Assembly: GCA_027922465.2 (NCBI GenBank)
Contig: BQMF02000175.1
Coordinates: 620,001 to 684,000, forward strand
Origin: Turritopsis dohrnii
Lineage: Eukaryota; Cnidaria; Hydrozoa; Anthoathecata; Oceaniidae
Length of the DNA: 64,000 nucleotides
Direction: 5' to 3'
The position numbers were made by a program, and so were the translations under genes. Below are positions 47,225 to 59,662 of this stretch, piece after piece; within the stretch, counting starts at the first letter, position 1, and each line of letters begins with the position of its first letter. Below the pieces are notes generated by a model, which saw nothing but the letters and a program-made list of their open reading frames with translations, had not been told where the DNA came from and did no database searches.

Positions 47225-49195
47225 AGTCACTTGTAACTGTAACTGGAATAGACGTTTGATAAATTACTAAACCGTGTTTAAAAACACATAAGAAAGCTCA
47301 GCCCTATTACACATTTATAAGGCACTTCAATCTGCTTTAGCAAGGTTTCACTTCTAATAAAGAACGGCCTTAATTCTAATCGCAAGAGGAATGAGCTCAA
47401 AATCACTTCCATGAAAAAATAAGAATGAAGATTTAAACTTACTTATAATGAAATGGTATAAATAGAGCTGTGTGTGGTAATTTCAAAAGTAAAGAATCCC
47501 TTATCACAACAACATGTAGGGATCTGGACCGAGCAGTTGGCTGATATCAAAATGGTTACTAAATGATTGGGGACAAGTCACAATGGTCACGAATGGTTTT
47601 TTCATTTAATGTAGGATTGCCAACTATTGGCATGAATAAACTAAGAAGCTATGAATACTATGAATAAACTAAGAAACTTAGACTACTAGAGGCGAGGATA
47701 GCATTAGCAGATAACACATTAAAAGGTGTGTATGAAGATCTTTTTGAGCAAAATTGTTTGGAAAACATGTTTTCCAGTCGAGGAGTCACGACGCGCCATT
47801 TCATGAAAAACAGCAGTACGTCGGAAAGTTACCATGGAAGTATGCAGTGACGTAAGTTTAGCGTTAATGACATAAAGTCTCTAGAACAGGTTTATGCCTA
47901 TCGTGTAAAATATGGCAACAATGGACAGTCACTTTAAACATGTGTTTACTGAATATAAAATTCGACGCGCCTATAGACAGCCTTGCGAATTGTTTACCTT
48001 GCCCGCGTTTAATTAAATTAAACGGAGATATATTTTTTTCAAACATTTTGATGCAATTAATCCATGAAAGACTTTTCCTTCTCTGTATTTTAAAAAAAAC
48101 GGCTATATTGAAGAAAACAAAGTTGCATGCGTTTTTTGGCTTTACGCGACAAAAATTCAAGTTATGCAACATGCGACATTAATGAGCAATTTCTTGTCAA
48201 ATCTCGTTCTTATGTCGAACTTTTCACTTTTTAAAGTCAAATTTTCGTCGGAATTGATGATCAGTTTAATTCGAAAAGGCGATTATTACGCGTGTAAATC
48301 TACCTGTAAGCATTAAAACAAAATTTCTTTCATTTAATCTAAGAGTCTTTTTCCACTATGAGTTTACAAAACAGTTGTTGGCTGTGCCATGATGATGTAA
48401 ATTGTATCTCTTGCAACAAAGTGCGATTTTGATCAACGAAGGTTAGTTTGTTGACCCTGTATTTATATTGGTTCATTTTTGTAACATACGAAGTAATTTT
48501 CAATAATAAAATAGTTAGAGAAAAGCAACCTGATGAAGTGAACTATGTCCGGTTCGATTGTTATTACGGTGGGCAATTTGTTCAAGATTTTGGAATATAT
48601 TCAGATTTGATCTGTTACAAATAATTAAAATCATAATTAACAGTGTGTTCTACAACTTTTTGTTTGAAGAAGCCATAAGCAATACAGCATAGTTTTGGCA
48701 CAGGCAGTTGCATTGAAAAAAACCTAGGACTCAAATTTGCTGCTCGTTACGAACTGGGGAAAAAATAATAATGCTATCAGGTGTTTCCATAGAATACAGA
48801 ATACAGATACCATTACAGCGTTTTTGCTTCAGTTCTTTGTTCCACGACTGATTTAAAGCGTCCAGTTCTCTCGCATTCGATGACCGAAGAGTGAAGTAAA
48901 CACAGTGACGACTCATTTGTCTTGAAAATTTCAAAGGACACATGAATGCTTTTATCAGTATTATGGTCTACTGCAAGCAGGATTAAAAACATATGAATTA
49001 ATCTAGCAAAGTACCAAATCATTTCTCATTTTAACGAATTATGGTTATTTCTTTAATTCGTTCTTTTCTATCAAAGACAACGCATATGGTGTAGTTATGT
49101 TGGAAGTACTTCACCATGCTTTAACATGAAAAACGACAATCTCTGACAAAACAACACACCACAACATCACATGAATATCAATCGTTAACTACGTA
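47225..49195. other. Non-coding spacer after copy C, start of a fourth unit
   Basis: The first part matches the spacer behind copy A. From about 49080 it matches the upstream part of units B and C, so a fourth, rearranged unit leading to copy D begins here. No gene is seen. Confidence 0.55.
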
Positions 49196-51381
49196 CCCAG
49201 CGGGCACAAGACGTCTCAATTTAATCGTAAAATGGTCGTTTGGTTTTGAGATCATTTTGCGATGTCGTAGGGACGTCTGAAAATGGGACGTCGCAATTGG
49301 GATCCTTTTACGATCAATTTGGGACCTGATAAAAACTTTCAAATTTCATTCCGCAGTCAAACAGTATAATTCGAGTAATACTAACATGCTTATATAGAAT
49401 TTACATTCGTATCGAATTCTTTTTCTTGGTCTTGTGAGGGATGCTTTCACGACGTTTTTGGGACGTCTTTATACAAATTAAATAACGACCTTCGAAAGAA
49501 TTATAAATTTTCAAAAGCGATTAGTCAACAAAGATTCATCGAATGTCTTTTACTACAGTTGCATCTGAAGTTGATTTAAAGAATTTAAAATAGACCAATT
49601 ACAAATACGTAAGACAAAGAGAAATTCCCGGGTTATAAAATTCACGTGTGATATAGAAAGTTTCAAAAGCAAAGACTTTCTTGTAAGAAAAGGTTAATAC
49701 TGTTAATAATGATACTGTTCCGCGTAGAGTGTAAGTAGGCCTTATACTCTGCGCGGAAGCGTGTAGCTCTCCATCGAGACGTTGTTCTATATTGCCTGTG
49801 CAATTGTTTATTGTTCGTAATGTTCTCGTCTTGTGTTTCTATGTTGTTATATGTCCCATGTGTAATGTATTATAATTGAGTTCGTAAGCGTATAAGTTTC
49901 TTGTGTTTGTAGCCGTTTTGTTGTACATCTGGCGTATGCGTGAACATGTGAGGTGAAGTGTAGTCATTTGTATGTTTTAGTAAGTATATTTTTTGTTAAG
50001 TTATGTTTTTCTTTCTCGTTTGTTATAATAGTATTTCTGTTTTTCCTTCGTTATATTTATACGTAGTTTTGTATGTTTGTTTTTAGCGTCCCTGAAATAA
50101 ATGTGTCGGTGTACTCGGGGTCAGTAAAATTCCCTTACTGCAAGTGCAGTAATAGATACATGTAACATAAGTTTTGATAAAAGAAGTTTAGATAAATCTT
50201 ATAAGAATTAATTAAACATGGCGTTTTGTCAAAGGTAAACTGGCAAAGTGGAAATGGAAAAACACCTTGAAAAGATACGATCCTGTTCGATGAAAATAAT
50301 GGTGAGTTTCTGTTTTCTGAATCCATTCGGTGGGTATATTTACACATATTTATACATTCTTGTTGAACTTAGTTACAGCATTCCAGCATCAGAAAAGCAC
50401 TGTAGATGACATAAAAAAACTGCCGTTGATGCTCAAAGATCTCCTGATCGATAATGAGGTTGGCGAAATTTCAAAAAGCCTAGCGGAAGGGAATTTTAAA
50501 TGTGGAAATTCATATGATTCAAAAATTTTATAACTTGATGACAAATTAGCTAGTATATGTTGAACTGTAAATTATTGCGTTGTAAACTTTTAAAAAAGAA
50601 TTAAAAAGGAGACATCTATTGAACTTGTATGTTTTGTTGTTTTGATGATCCCAACATAGATGGACTATGATCCCAGAAAAAGGAGGTTGTTAATCGGACG
50701 TCTCTACGATGTCGTTACGGTCAGAGATTGAAGTTGTTGCGATATCCTGTCGTCGAGACGTCTCAGTGAAGATGTGATTGGGACGGCTTTTGAGATTCCC
50801 ACTTCACGACTATTTCGCGGGGTCTCAGGGACGTCTTGGAAAGACGTCTCTACGACGTCTCTACGATGTAAATTTCATACTCCTGCGACGTCGTTACGAT
50901 GTCGTTGGGATCTCATCGGGACGTCTCAGTGAAGATGTAATTGGGACGTCTTTTGAGATTCCCACTTCACGACCATTTTGCGACGTCTTTTCAAGACGTC
51001 TCTACGACGTCTTTACGACGTCTCTACGATGTAAATTTCATACTCCTGCGACGTCGTTACGATGTCGTTGGGATGTCATCCGGACGTCTCAATGAAGATG
51101 TAGTTGGGACGTCTTTTTAGATTCCCACTTCGCGAACATTTCGCGACATGTTAGGGACGTCTATACAACGTCTTTGCGACGTCTCTACGACATCTCTAGG
51201 ACGTAAATTTCATACTCTTGTGACGTCGTTACGATGTCGTTGGGATGTCATCGGGACGTCTCATTGAAGATGTAATTAGGACGTCTTTTGAGATTCCCAT
51301 TTCACGACCATTTTGCGACGTCGTAGGGACGTCTTGGAAAGACGTCTCTACGACGTCTTTTCGACGTCTTTGTGCCCGCTG
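49196..51381. mobile_element. Non-autonomous DNA transposon with ACGTC-rich ends, TA duplication
   Basis: A 2186-base element with terminal inverted repeats CCCAGCGGGCACA..GACGTC, flanked by TA at 49194-49195 and 51382-51383. Units B and C carry the uninterrupted site (ACGTAGAT near 31755 and 39978), which confirms the ends. Subterminal DNA is full of GACGTC words, which may be transposase-binding sites. Only short ORFs are inside, none resembling a transposase. Superfamily unknown. Confidence 0.85.
50690..51370. repeat. ~165-190 base direct repeats inside the 49196 element
   Basis: About four imperfect copies, each containing ATTGGGACGTCTTTTGAGAT, ACGATGTAAATTTCATACTC and several GACGTCTC words. 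They form one end of the transposon. Confidence 0.85.
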
Positions 51382-51755
51382 GGTAGATTATGTTGTAGGC
51401 TGAGGATGTATTCTCCCAATTAATGCTACAGATAACAGGATTACTTTAACATCCATAACAAAATTTTAATCATCAATCAAGTGTGAAGTTTGATTGTTTT
51501 AGTTCGGTGTCTCTCGCTTTTTTAAATTTATAGTTTGGAGAAAAAACAATTGAATCAAGGAAAGGTGCTTTTTACTCAGCCGATCTTAAGATTGAGGTGA
51601 GTGTTGGAATCGGCGTTTTTCTTCATTAAATTTTGCCGTTTTCGGAAAGTCCGTTCGGATTTCGGATTGTTTCTTTATTCAGAATAGTTAATGGCAGACC
51701 CAAAACTTTATGCTAAATGCAATAAAAAAAGCGCACTTTCAATAAAAACTCATAA

Positions 51756-52061
51756 GGTTTGAGGGAAAATCATAATTACTGATAAATTAATTGATAATGT
51801 ATCAGAAAGTTATCAGTAATAATCAGTAATACTGGTAAATAATCATTAATTCGTTCGATTTATCAGTAATTTGTTTGATGATTCAGTATTACTGATTATT
51901 TATCAGTATTTACCGATTATTTTATCAGTAATACTGATTCATCGAACGAATCACTGATAAATCTAACGAATTACTGATTAAACCTATTGTTTTCTAATCA
52001 GTATATAATTTACTGACAAATTTATCAGAAATTATCACTTGTTATGATTTTCCCTCAAACC
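51756..52061. mobile_element. 306-base MITE with TCAGTAATACTGAT palindromes
   Basis: Ends are GGTTTGAGGGAAAATCATAA and its exact complement. The interior is dense with TCAGTAAT/ATTACTGA words in both orientations. There is no coding capacity and no clear target duplication. Confidence 0.85.
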
Positions 52062-53279
52062 ATCACATAAGCAAAAAATTTTTACAAGCAGATAAAGCAA
52101 TATAATTCAGCTCAGCTAGAAAATATGTATATTTTCCAAGCTTCTTCTTGTGACTATGAATAGAATAATTCAGTAAGAATAACCTAGTCTTCACTTAAGG
52201 TATGTAAGCTAACATCTTATCTTTCTGTTGATAACTTCTCAATTCAATCTTTAAAATATTTATTCTCAAATCTGTCAAATATGCACACAGAGCTCGTGAA
52301 ACGTTTTCGCTTATGTAGAATTTGTAGAAGTAACTTTGTAGAATCTTTGAAGAAGAATTTTAAGACTTCTTTCCTGTCTTTATCAACTATTGCCATGGAA
52401 TATTATCATGAGAACATTACTTGTAGGCATAATTGCCCCCGCAGCGAGCGTAAGCGAGCGAGGAGGCATAGTAGTTTCACGAGATAGGCGAATGTCAGTT
52501 TCCGATTTTGTTCTTCATCATCCTCATCATCCTCATCATCATCTTCCAACTTTCGTGTTGACGTTACACGGTGGTATACAATTATTAGCTGACTTTGCTT
52601 TTTTTACCGTTTCAAAGCATGGTACTGTAAGGGAGGTGGGAGACAGAATGTTTTTTTGTATCTCTTTTCTAATTTATTATTATACTATACTATGTTATTT
52701 AGGAAGTTCGTATGTTAACATTGCTTAGACATTTTTCATATTACTTTTGTGTTGTTTTAGTGAAATGAACGATAAGGATTTTGAAGCACAGCTTGAAATC
52801 TGAAATTTTGCAAACCATACATTTTATTTTTGTATATGTTTTAACTCTAAACCTTTCATTCAATTAATTTTATTCAATGCACTGATTATTGGCGGATCTT
52901 GCCTTAAAAATATTAATTGGATTTCTGTGTATGTAAGAAAGCCATATTTACAAACTATCGTTCTTCGTGTTTTTTTAACTGTCCTCCAAACCTAGTGTGA
53001 TCATGATCAATAAAATCTTTCTGTATTTTTTCTTGTTTTCTTATTTAAATTTTGCCTATTTTTAGTTTTGAATCAAAGTTTGAAACAGAGATTTCTAATA
53101 GATTTTTTTTTATAAGTTTTTTTTTCTTTTGGCTCTTACAGAATCTTATTTTGATTATAAAATACGTATTTGATTATAAAATACGTATCCATGGTTTCAG
53201 TTCACACATTTCTTTTGTTTGTAGCAAATACTTTCTGATATTACTTGTTAAGCCTTATTTACACTTTTTAAAAGGTATA
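52062..53279. other. Intergenic stretch, no gene supported
   Basis: Contains a CATCCTCATCAT microsatellite-like run near 52514-52542 and a GC-richer patch near 52438-52470. ORFs are short and unlike known proteins. Confidence 0.4.
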
Positions 53280-53960
53280 TTAGCATCAATTATCGAGTTT
53301 GTCTTGAAGTTCAATTGATGCCATCATGTCAACTCTTTGAATGAAAGGTGTTATTGTATGCCTGTTTCGATGCATTAAAAGTTACAAATTAAATGTTAAA
53401 TGCTACTCATCTCGTGATCATAATGCGAGACAGTTCTAAAACGATTGAGTGTTGAGTAGCTTTGAGGCTTCTTAAAAAACTGGGTTTGTCGAAATATTTA
53501 AGCATATAAGTATGCCACTTACCAGGCCCACAATAAACCAAAACATTTGTTTTCGAACAAAACTTATTTTTATTTCCGTTGTATAGCTTGCAATGTATAG
53601 ATGAGTTTCTAAGTGACGTGATGTTTATAAACATTAGTGTTTTTTGCTCGATAATTGCTGTGAGTTTCAACATAAATGCTTAATAGATCAAGTCAATTTC
53701 CTACCAATATGCGCACGCATCTTGGTTGGCAATTAAATGCTCTCTACACACTGTCGGTTAAACCGGTTCTCAGGAGGCGTTTTTAAGACAAAAAAAATTA
53801 TTAAAAATAATACTCATTAGCACTCGAAATCTATTTTTGTGAAGTTTATTAAATTTTTAGTTTAAACTGGTAATTAACATCAGAAACTCATCTATAGCTT
53901 GCTGTGTATACAAATTGAAATGCTTGAGTGCGGGGGCATTTTTTAGCTAAAGCTACATGC
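53280..53960. repeat. Left arm of a large inverted repeat around copy D
   Basis: Matches 57890-58250 in reverse complement, interrupted by ~270 extra bases (about 53610-53885) that resemble 18150-18290 upstream of copy A. Part of it also matches 55975-56070. Confidence 0.65.
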
Positions 53961-54313
53961 TAGTTTATGTTTAGGAAAAATATTTATCTGGGAAATGTTC
54001 TTGAAAAAGAAGATGAAAGATTGATAATAAACAAAACTGTGCTGTGAAAAAACTTTGAACATCACAACACGGAAATGTATGTAGTATAAACATTACTGGT
54101 GAATACGCCTTATCAATAAATCCATGAAACATGCTCATTTCATTTAATAATTATTACACTGAAAGTTGAAGATATTGAAAAAAAGTAAACAAGTGAAATT
54201 GTCATTGAAAGCACACAAATATACTTCACTTGTGACTGAATTGACACATAGGTCTACACACTGATACAAACCCAAAGTTTAAACATCATGCGCAAGATAT
54301 TGGTGAACGATTA

Positions 54314-54842
54314 CCGTATTTCCTCTTTTTAGCACCCCCCTCTTTTAAGCGCCCCCCTCTAATAAGCGCCCCTGTTAATCCAAAAATAATTTTATAAGCG
54401 CCCCCCCTCTAATAAGCGCCCGGGCGCTTATTAGAGTTACAATGTTTGAGTCAAAATCCTAGATAAGCGCCCGGGCGCTTATTAGAAACTAGCCAAAACA
54501 GTCAGCCAACTGCTTGTAGATCTTTTCAACGAGACATGGAAGATGATCCAAACATTCTAATAGACTCCGATTAAGAAGAAGATGACGACATAGATATAGA
54601 GTTGGAAAACATTACATGAACCATACCTGATATTTCTTCTGTTTTCTGCACATAGTTTTTATAGAAAATAATAAAAGTGGAAATAAGTATTTATTTTTAA
54701 CACCTCTCACAATTTTTTGTAGGGGTTTTTTGAAATAATTTTATAAGCACCCCCCTCTTTTAAGCGCCCCCCTCCAATAAGCGCCCTCCTAATTTTCGAA
54801 AAAATTTTATAAGCGCCCGGGCGCTTAATAGAGGAAATACGG
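54314..54842. mobile_element. Pogo/Tigger-like non-autonomous element
   Basis: Ends are CCGTATTTCCTC and its complement, with TA on each side (54312-54313 and 54843-54844). Subterminal TAAGCGCCC repeats and GCGCCCGGGCGC palindromes are prominent. Inside, around 54531-54618, an ATG-initiated stretch encodes an acidic tail (MEDDPNILIDSD, then after a stop EEDDDIDIEL). This resembles the acidic C-terminus of pogo-family transposases, so it is probably an internal-deletion derivative. Class is inferred from TA duplication plus this relic. Confidence 0.65.
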
Positions 54843-55369
54843 TATGTTTAATGAAACTGTTTTTCTTGCTCCGAAATGAAAATGGAAAGTGGAAAGTGGA
54901 AAGTGGAAAAGTGAAAAAGTGGTTGAGATTAACATTAAGATTAATAAATTAAAGAAGGGAGTAATTTGCTGAATTCCAGACTGTATCAAATTATTAGTCA
55001 CTGTACAATGCTCGATCAAGTTATCACTGTGTGAGAAAGATTAGTGTTAAACTCACATTAGAAAAGATGACATTGTTCAAAATAATCAAAATTTTTTCTA
55101 CTGCAAACCACTCGATGCAGGCACAGATTAAGTTTGGGATATATACAATGTCAGGAAAATAATCTTTGGATGATAATTAGAATCAAACCAATATGCATAC
55201 ATGTAATTTAAAAGTTTGGCGTGTAATATGTGCTAGGACAAAATATAACAAGTTTGAAAAGAACATTGTAATACGGATCCTAAAAAAGTTTTATTGTGTC
55301 ATTTGTCTTTTGGTGCAAAATTGTTTTCTTTATAAACTCCATGAAAAGATTCAAGTGGTAATACGCAGT

Positions 55370-55534
55370 CAGTGGCGGATCCATAGGGCAGACACAACTT
55401 GTGGAGAAACGCATTAGCATAATTTGTCAATTCGATTAATATTACCAATGTGATTGTTTGAATGTTTTTCTTTTATGCTTGAATTGTTAACACTCTCTTA
55501 CACAAAATGCGACTTACTTCTTGATCCGCCACTG
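55370..55534. mobile_element. hAT-like MITE
   Basis: 165 bases bounded by CAGTGGCGGATC and GATCCGCCACTG, ends common among hAT elements. I could not see a matching 8-base duplication. Confidence 0.6.
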
Positions 55535-55964
55535 TCAGGTTTAGTAGAAACAGACTTTCATATTGTGTGCTATGTTGATTAATTATATATATATATACAA
55601 TATAATTTTTATATTGTCATGGATTAAAATCTTTGAAGTGAACAAGTTTCCCCTGCTCCCACTAATCCAAGTTGTGAACAATTTCATGTAACGTTTACTT
55701 AAATATGTTGCCAATTCGCATTTCTGACAAAATTAGGAACGTTTGCACAAAGAGCAATTGGAAGGTCCAGATGTTTGGCAGTCACTTTTGCAGATTTGAC
55801 AAGGTCTTCAGTTTTTAAGCAACCTATTTTAACTCATTTGATTATAATAGATTTAATAGCGTTGAAGTCAATACAATTGTGAAATTTTTATTTATTTAAA
55901 AACATATTTCACCAGGGTAACCCCTTCAGCGTAAAGGCTCGCGGCTCCAGTTATAACATTTGTA

Positions 55965-56490
55965 AAATTTAATGCATTGAAACAGGCATAAAATAACACC
56001 CTTCATTCAAAGAGTTAACATGATGGAATCAATTGAACTTCAGGGCAAACTCGATAATTGAAAAACTATTTAATCGGCCAACGGTCATTTAAAGAACAAG
56101 CAATGTTTTACGACGTCATTTATATTGTTTTGAAAGAAAAAGGGTGAAGGAAGATCAAAAAATTATGATGAATGTTTTTGTAACACTTTTCACAACAATA
56201 AATATATATATGTTACGGGGATTGTGATAAATTCGGGATTATGCATATTAACCAGTTATTTTACATAATTCCCGACCAAATTGGGTAGTTTGATTAATAC
56301 AGATTTTTTCATCAAATTTCCCGGTTATTTTATATAATTCCCATAGAGAATGGGGAATGTGATTAAAAAGTGTTCTATTTGTCAAATTCACCGGCTAGTA
56401 TGCATAATTTCTAAGTTGTTTGGGGAATATGTAAAATCTCCGGAATGGGTTGGGAATTGTGGTGAAACAGAATTGAAAGGAATGGAGACG
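55965..56490. repeat. Direct repeat 5' of copy D
   Basis: About 0.5 kb nearly matching 58150-58668, including ATTCCCATAGAG and ATCTCCGGAATGGGTTGGGA. Its outer part also matches 53280-53400 inverted. Not an LTR by any sign I can see. Confidence 0.75.
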
Positions 56491-56947
56491 TATCGTTTCT
56501 TTGGTTTACGTCATTTTAAGCTATACCTTACCGCGTCGAGCTTGCTCGGATTAAAAAGAAGGTCTTCTCTGAAATTATTAAACTATAAAAAGCGAGAAAG
56601 GGTATGTTGAAATATATTTCAAGTTAGTAAATGTAGTATCTCCAAGAAAAATAACGTCCTTCTATTTTTATAAAGCTTTTTTTTATCTCAAATAACCACC
56701 AAACGATGATAAAACGAAACTAGAAGACTAAAAAAATAAAAATAACAAAAAATTAAAACTTAACATATCAATGTTTTTTATTTATTGTCACAGGGTTAGC
56801 AGCTGTGGCAGTTAGAAGTACACAGTTTTTTCGCTTTTCCACACGAGCACGAATTGTTTGGGAAAGCTGTCTTACAGTTGCACAGCTTGTAGCCTTGCCC
56901 ACCACATAACGATGACTTTCCCTTTCTCTTAACAAACCACAGCTTAT

Positions 56948-56955
56948 TATATAAA
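56948..56955 (+). promoter_or_regulatory. TATA box of copy D
   Basis: TATATAAA, conserved with copies B and C. Confidence 0.5.
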
Positions 56956-56984
56956 CTGAAACTCAAAAGGCGTTATTGGCACGA

Positions 56985-57269
56985 AAGTTAAGGCAGAACC
57001 GAACAAGACATCAGATGATACAGATACATCTAAAACCAACTTTCAAAACTTCGAAAATTCACTAGAGACGACCAGTAGCTAAAAACAGTCGCAAAACTTA
57101 CAGTTTGTGAATCTCCTATTTAAAAAATATTAACAACGGGTTTGATAATTAACAAGACCAGACAAGATCAGGCCGTCACCCACTGACGGCGAAATATACG
57201 ACAAACTCATACAAGATTATATTGAACGACACCAATATTCTCCAGAAACAACGGTAAATTGAAGTGGAA
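56985..57269 (+). pseudogene. Decayed first part of exon 1, copy D
   Basis: Same broken segment as in B and C, with the shared TAG (CCAGTAGCTAAAAACAG) and the ATGATACAG upstream ORF. Confidence 0.7.
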
Positions 57270-57750
57270 ATGGGTAAGAAGAATTATGGGCAAAAGAATA
57301 AAAACAAAAGACCAGATACGTGTGATAGCACGCAAGCAGTCATCAGCCCTTATGCCGTCGACACTCCGATTCAACAGCCGATTGCTAGAGGATATCAGCC
57401 ATACAAAGGAATGGAAATGTTTGAAACTCCTCCACGTGACAAATTAAAGACAGCAACCAACGTAAGAGACAATAATGAAGACATAAAAAACGATCCTGTC
57501 ACCGCTACTGGACCCAGCGCACCCCACATATTGCACAAACCAGCAGTGATCTCGCAAGAGTCTTCTTATCAAAATCATGCCAGCGCAGATACCAGCAGCT
57601 CTGCTTCTAATAAGAAACACATTTCCTGTGTTCATTTGATGTTTACCATATTGGTTGTTGTCCTAGCTATAATCACTATAGTTCTGACATTGTTGATTGT
57701 TTTTCGTGTGGATAATTCAAAAACCTGCAATAAAGGCGATACTGTCAATG
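57270..57750 (+). pseudogene. Copy D: exon 1 only, truncated paralog
   Basis: An open frame of 160 codons from the ATG at 57270 to an intact donor at 57751, matching exon 1 of B and C, including the TM helix (LMFTILVVVLAII). Homology ends around 57890, where a repeat begins. No exon 2-9 sequence is visible in the rest of the window. The open frame is unbroken, so it could encode a head-less membrane peptide if it splices elsewhere, but a truncated gene is more likely. Confidence 0.7.
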
Positions 57751-57889
57751 GTAAGTGATTATCAACAATTGATGTTGTTGTTCTTTTATCGCTGGTGTAA
57801 ATAAACACATAGGTTGAATGCTTGGTAGAATAACTAGAACATTATCTAATCACTTGTAATTCTCAAAGTTTCTCAAAATTTGTACTTCA

Positions 57890-58250
57890 ACTAGCATGTA
57901 GCTTTAGCTAAAAAATGTTCCCGCACTCAAGCATTTTCAATTTTACACAGCAAGCTATACATTGGAAGCTATACAACGAAAATAAAAATAAATTTTGTTT
58001 CAAAACAAATGTTTTGCTTTATTGTGGGCCTGGAAAGTGGCATACTTATATGCTTAAATATTTTGACAAAGCCAGTTTTTTAGGAAGCCGCGAAACTGCT
58101 CAACACTCACTCAAAATCGTTTTAAAACTGTCTTGCATAAGTCATAACACTTGCAACATTTAATGCATCGAAACAGGCATAAAATAATACACTTCATTCA
58201 AAGAGTTAACATGATAGCATCAATTGAACTTCAGGGCAAACTCGATAATT
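57890..58250. repeat. Right arm of the large inverted repeat around copy D
   Basis: Reverse complement of 53280-53960 without its internal ~270 bases. It starts directly where copy D homology stops, so it marks the truncation point. Confidence 0.65.
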
Positions 58251-58668
58251 GAAAAACTATTTAATCGGCCAACGGTCATTTAAAGAACAAGCATTGTTTT
58301 ACGACGTCATTTCTATTGTTTTGAAAAAACACGGGTGAAGGGAGATCAAAAAATTATGATGAATGTTTTTGTAATACTTTTCACAACAACAAACATATAT
58401 GTTACGGGGATTGTGATAAATTCGCGGATTATGCATATTAACCAGTTATTTTACATAATTCCCGGCCAAATTGGATAATTTGATTAATACAGACTTTTTC
58501 ATCAAATTTCCCGGTTATTTTATATAATTCCCATAGAGCATGGGGACTGTGATTAAAAAGTGTTCTATTTGTCAAATTCACCGGCTAGTATGCATAATTT
58601 CTAGATTGTTTTGGGGAATATGTAAAATCTCCGGAATGGGTTGGGAATTGTGCTTAAAGGAATGGAGA
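58150..58668. repeat. Direct repeat 3' of copy D
   Basis: Second copy of 55965-56490 in the same orientation, so copy D lies between the two. Confidence 0.75.
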
Positions 58669-59016
58669 CTTTCCCGCGCATTCTCGTAGTGATATATCAG
58701 TTGAAGGGACATCAACAATATCGATGATTCCTGTTGTGAATTGATCCGATTATGCACAAAAATCTTATTTTCTCATTATTCTTATCACTTCATTCTATAC
58801 AAAAGACTAACAGGTTGATAAATAACACTTCCCAAAAACGAATGGTTATTTTGTAAAATAACGAAAGTAACGAACCTCATGATATTTGCCAACTTTAATG
58901 GGAATTATAGAAAATGACCGGTTATTATGCAAAATTAACCAAGGAGAAACCAATTTTTGGTTTTTTAAACACAATAAAAAAATTAAAAATCATCACACAT
59001 TAAAAAAATTATACAG
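58669..59016. other. Intergenic AT-rich stretch
   Basis: No gene, RNA or repeat structure that I can support. Confidence 0.4.
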
Positions 59017-59634
59017 TGTGTTTCGTAATGTTGGAAATGGAAATTTTAAAGTTATTCTTTTAAATGAGTATATCGAATTTCAAAATAATTTTTACACCAA
59101 TGGAAAGCCATTTTCAAGCTCTTTCGGCTAGTATATTTTTGTGAAAAATGAAAAAGTGGGTTTTGAAAAAATAAGGAAAATGTCATCGAAAAATGTAATT
59201 AAATTTTTAATGGTCGATTAACAGGTAGTTTAATTACATTGTGCTTATTGTTTCAAAACACTGAATCCATTCAAATTTTTTATTAATTTTATGTTTTGCG
59301 CTGAGACCCCCAAATGGATGTTTTAAAACACAAAAGTTTAACGTTTTTCGTGAACACACTGCTTAAATTTGTTTATAGTTTTCCCAATTGCTGCCATTGT
59401 TTGAAAAAATCTTTTCTTTTCATTCACATCTTAATTGACCATTAAAAACTTAATTACATTTTTCCAAGACATTTTCCTTATTTTTTCATTAACCACTTTT
59501 TCATTTTTCACAAAAACATGCTATCCGAAAGAACTTCAAAATGGGTTTCCAACGGTGTAAAAATTATTTTGAAATTCGGTATATTCATTTAAAAAAATAG
59601 CTTTAAAATTTCCATTTCCAACATTACGAAACAC
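59017..59634. mobile_element. Fold-back element with ~200-base arms
   Basis: The left arm starts TGTGTTTCGTAATGTTGGAA, and the right arm ends in its complement. Arms of about 200 bases pair imperfectly over their length around a ~220 base centre. No transposase. The transcript would form a long hairpin. Confidence 0.85.
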
Positions 59635-59639
59635 AGACA

Positions 59640-59662
59640 TTATATATTATATTATATTATAT
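59640..59662. repeat. (TATAT)n microsatellite
   Basis: Short TATAT/ATTAT run directly beside the fold-back element. Confidence 0.8.

Noticed and set aside
50330..50533. 67-codon ORF inside the 49196 element as its transposase
   Set aside because: Too short, without a DDE-type motif or DNA-binding pattern I can see.
55965..58668. LTR retrotransposon around copy D
   Set aside because: The ~0.5 kb direct repeats lack TG..CA ends, primer-binding site, polypurine tract or gag/pol between them.
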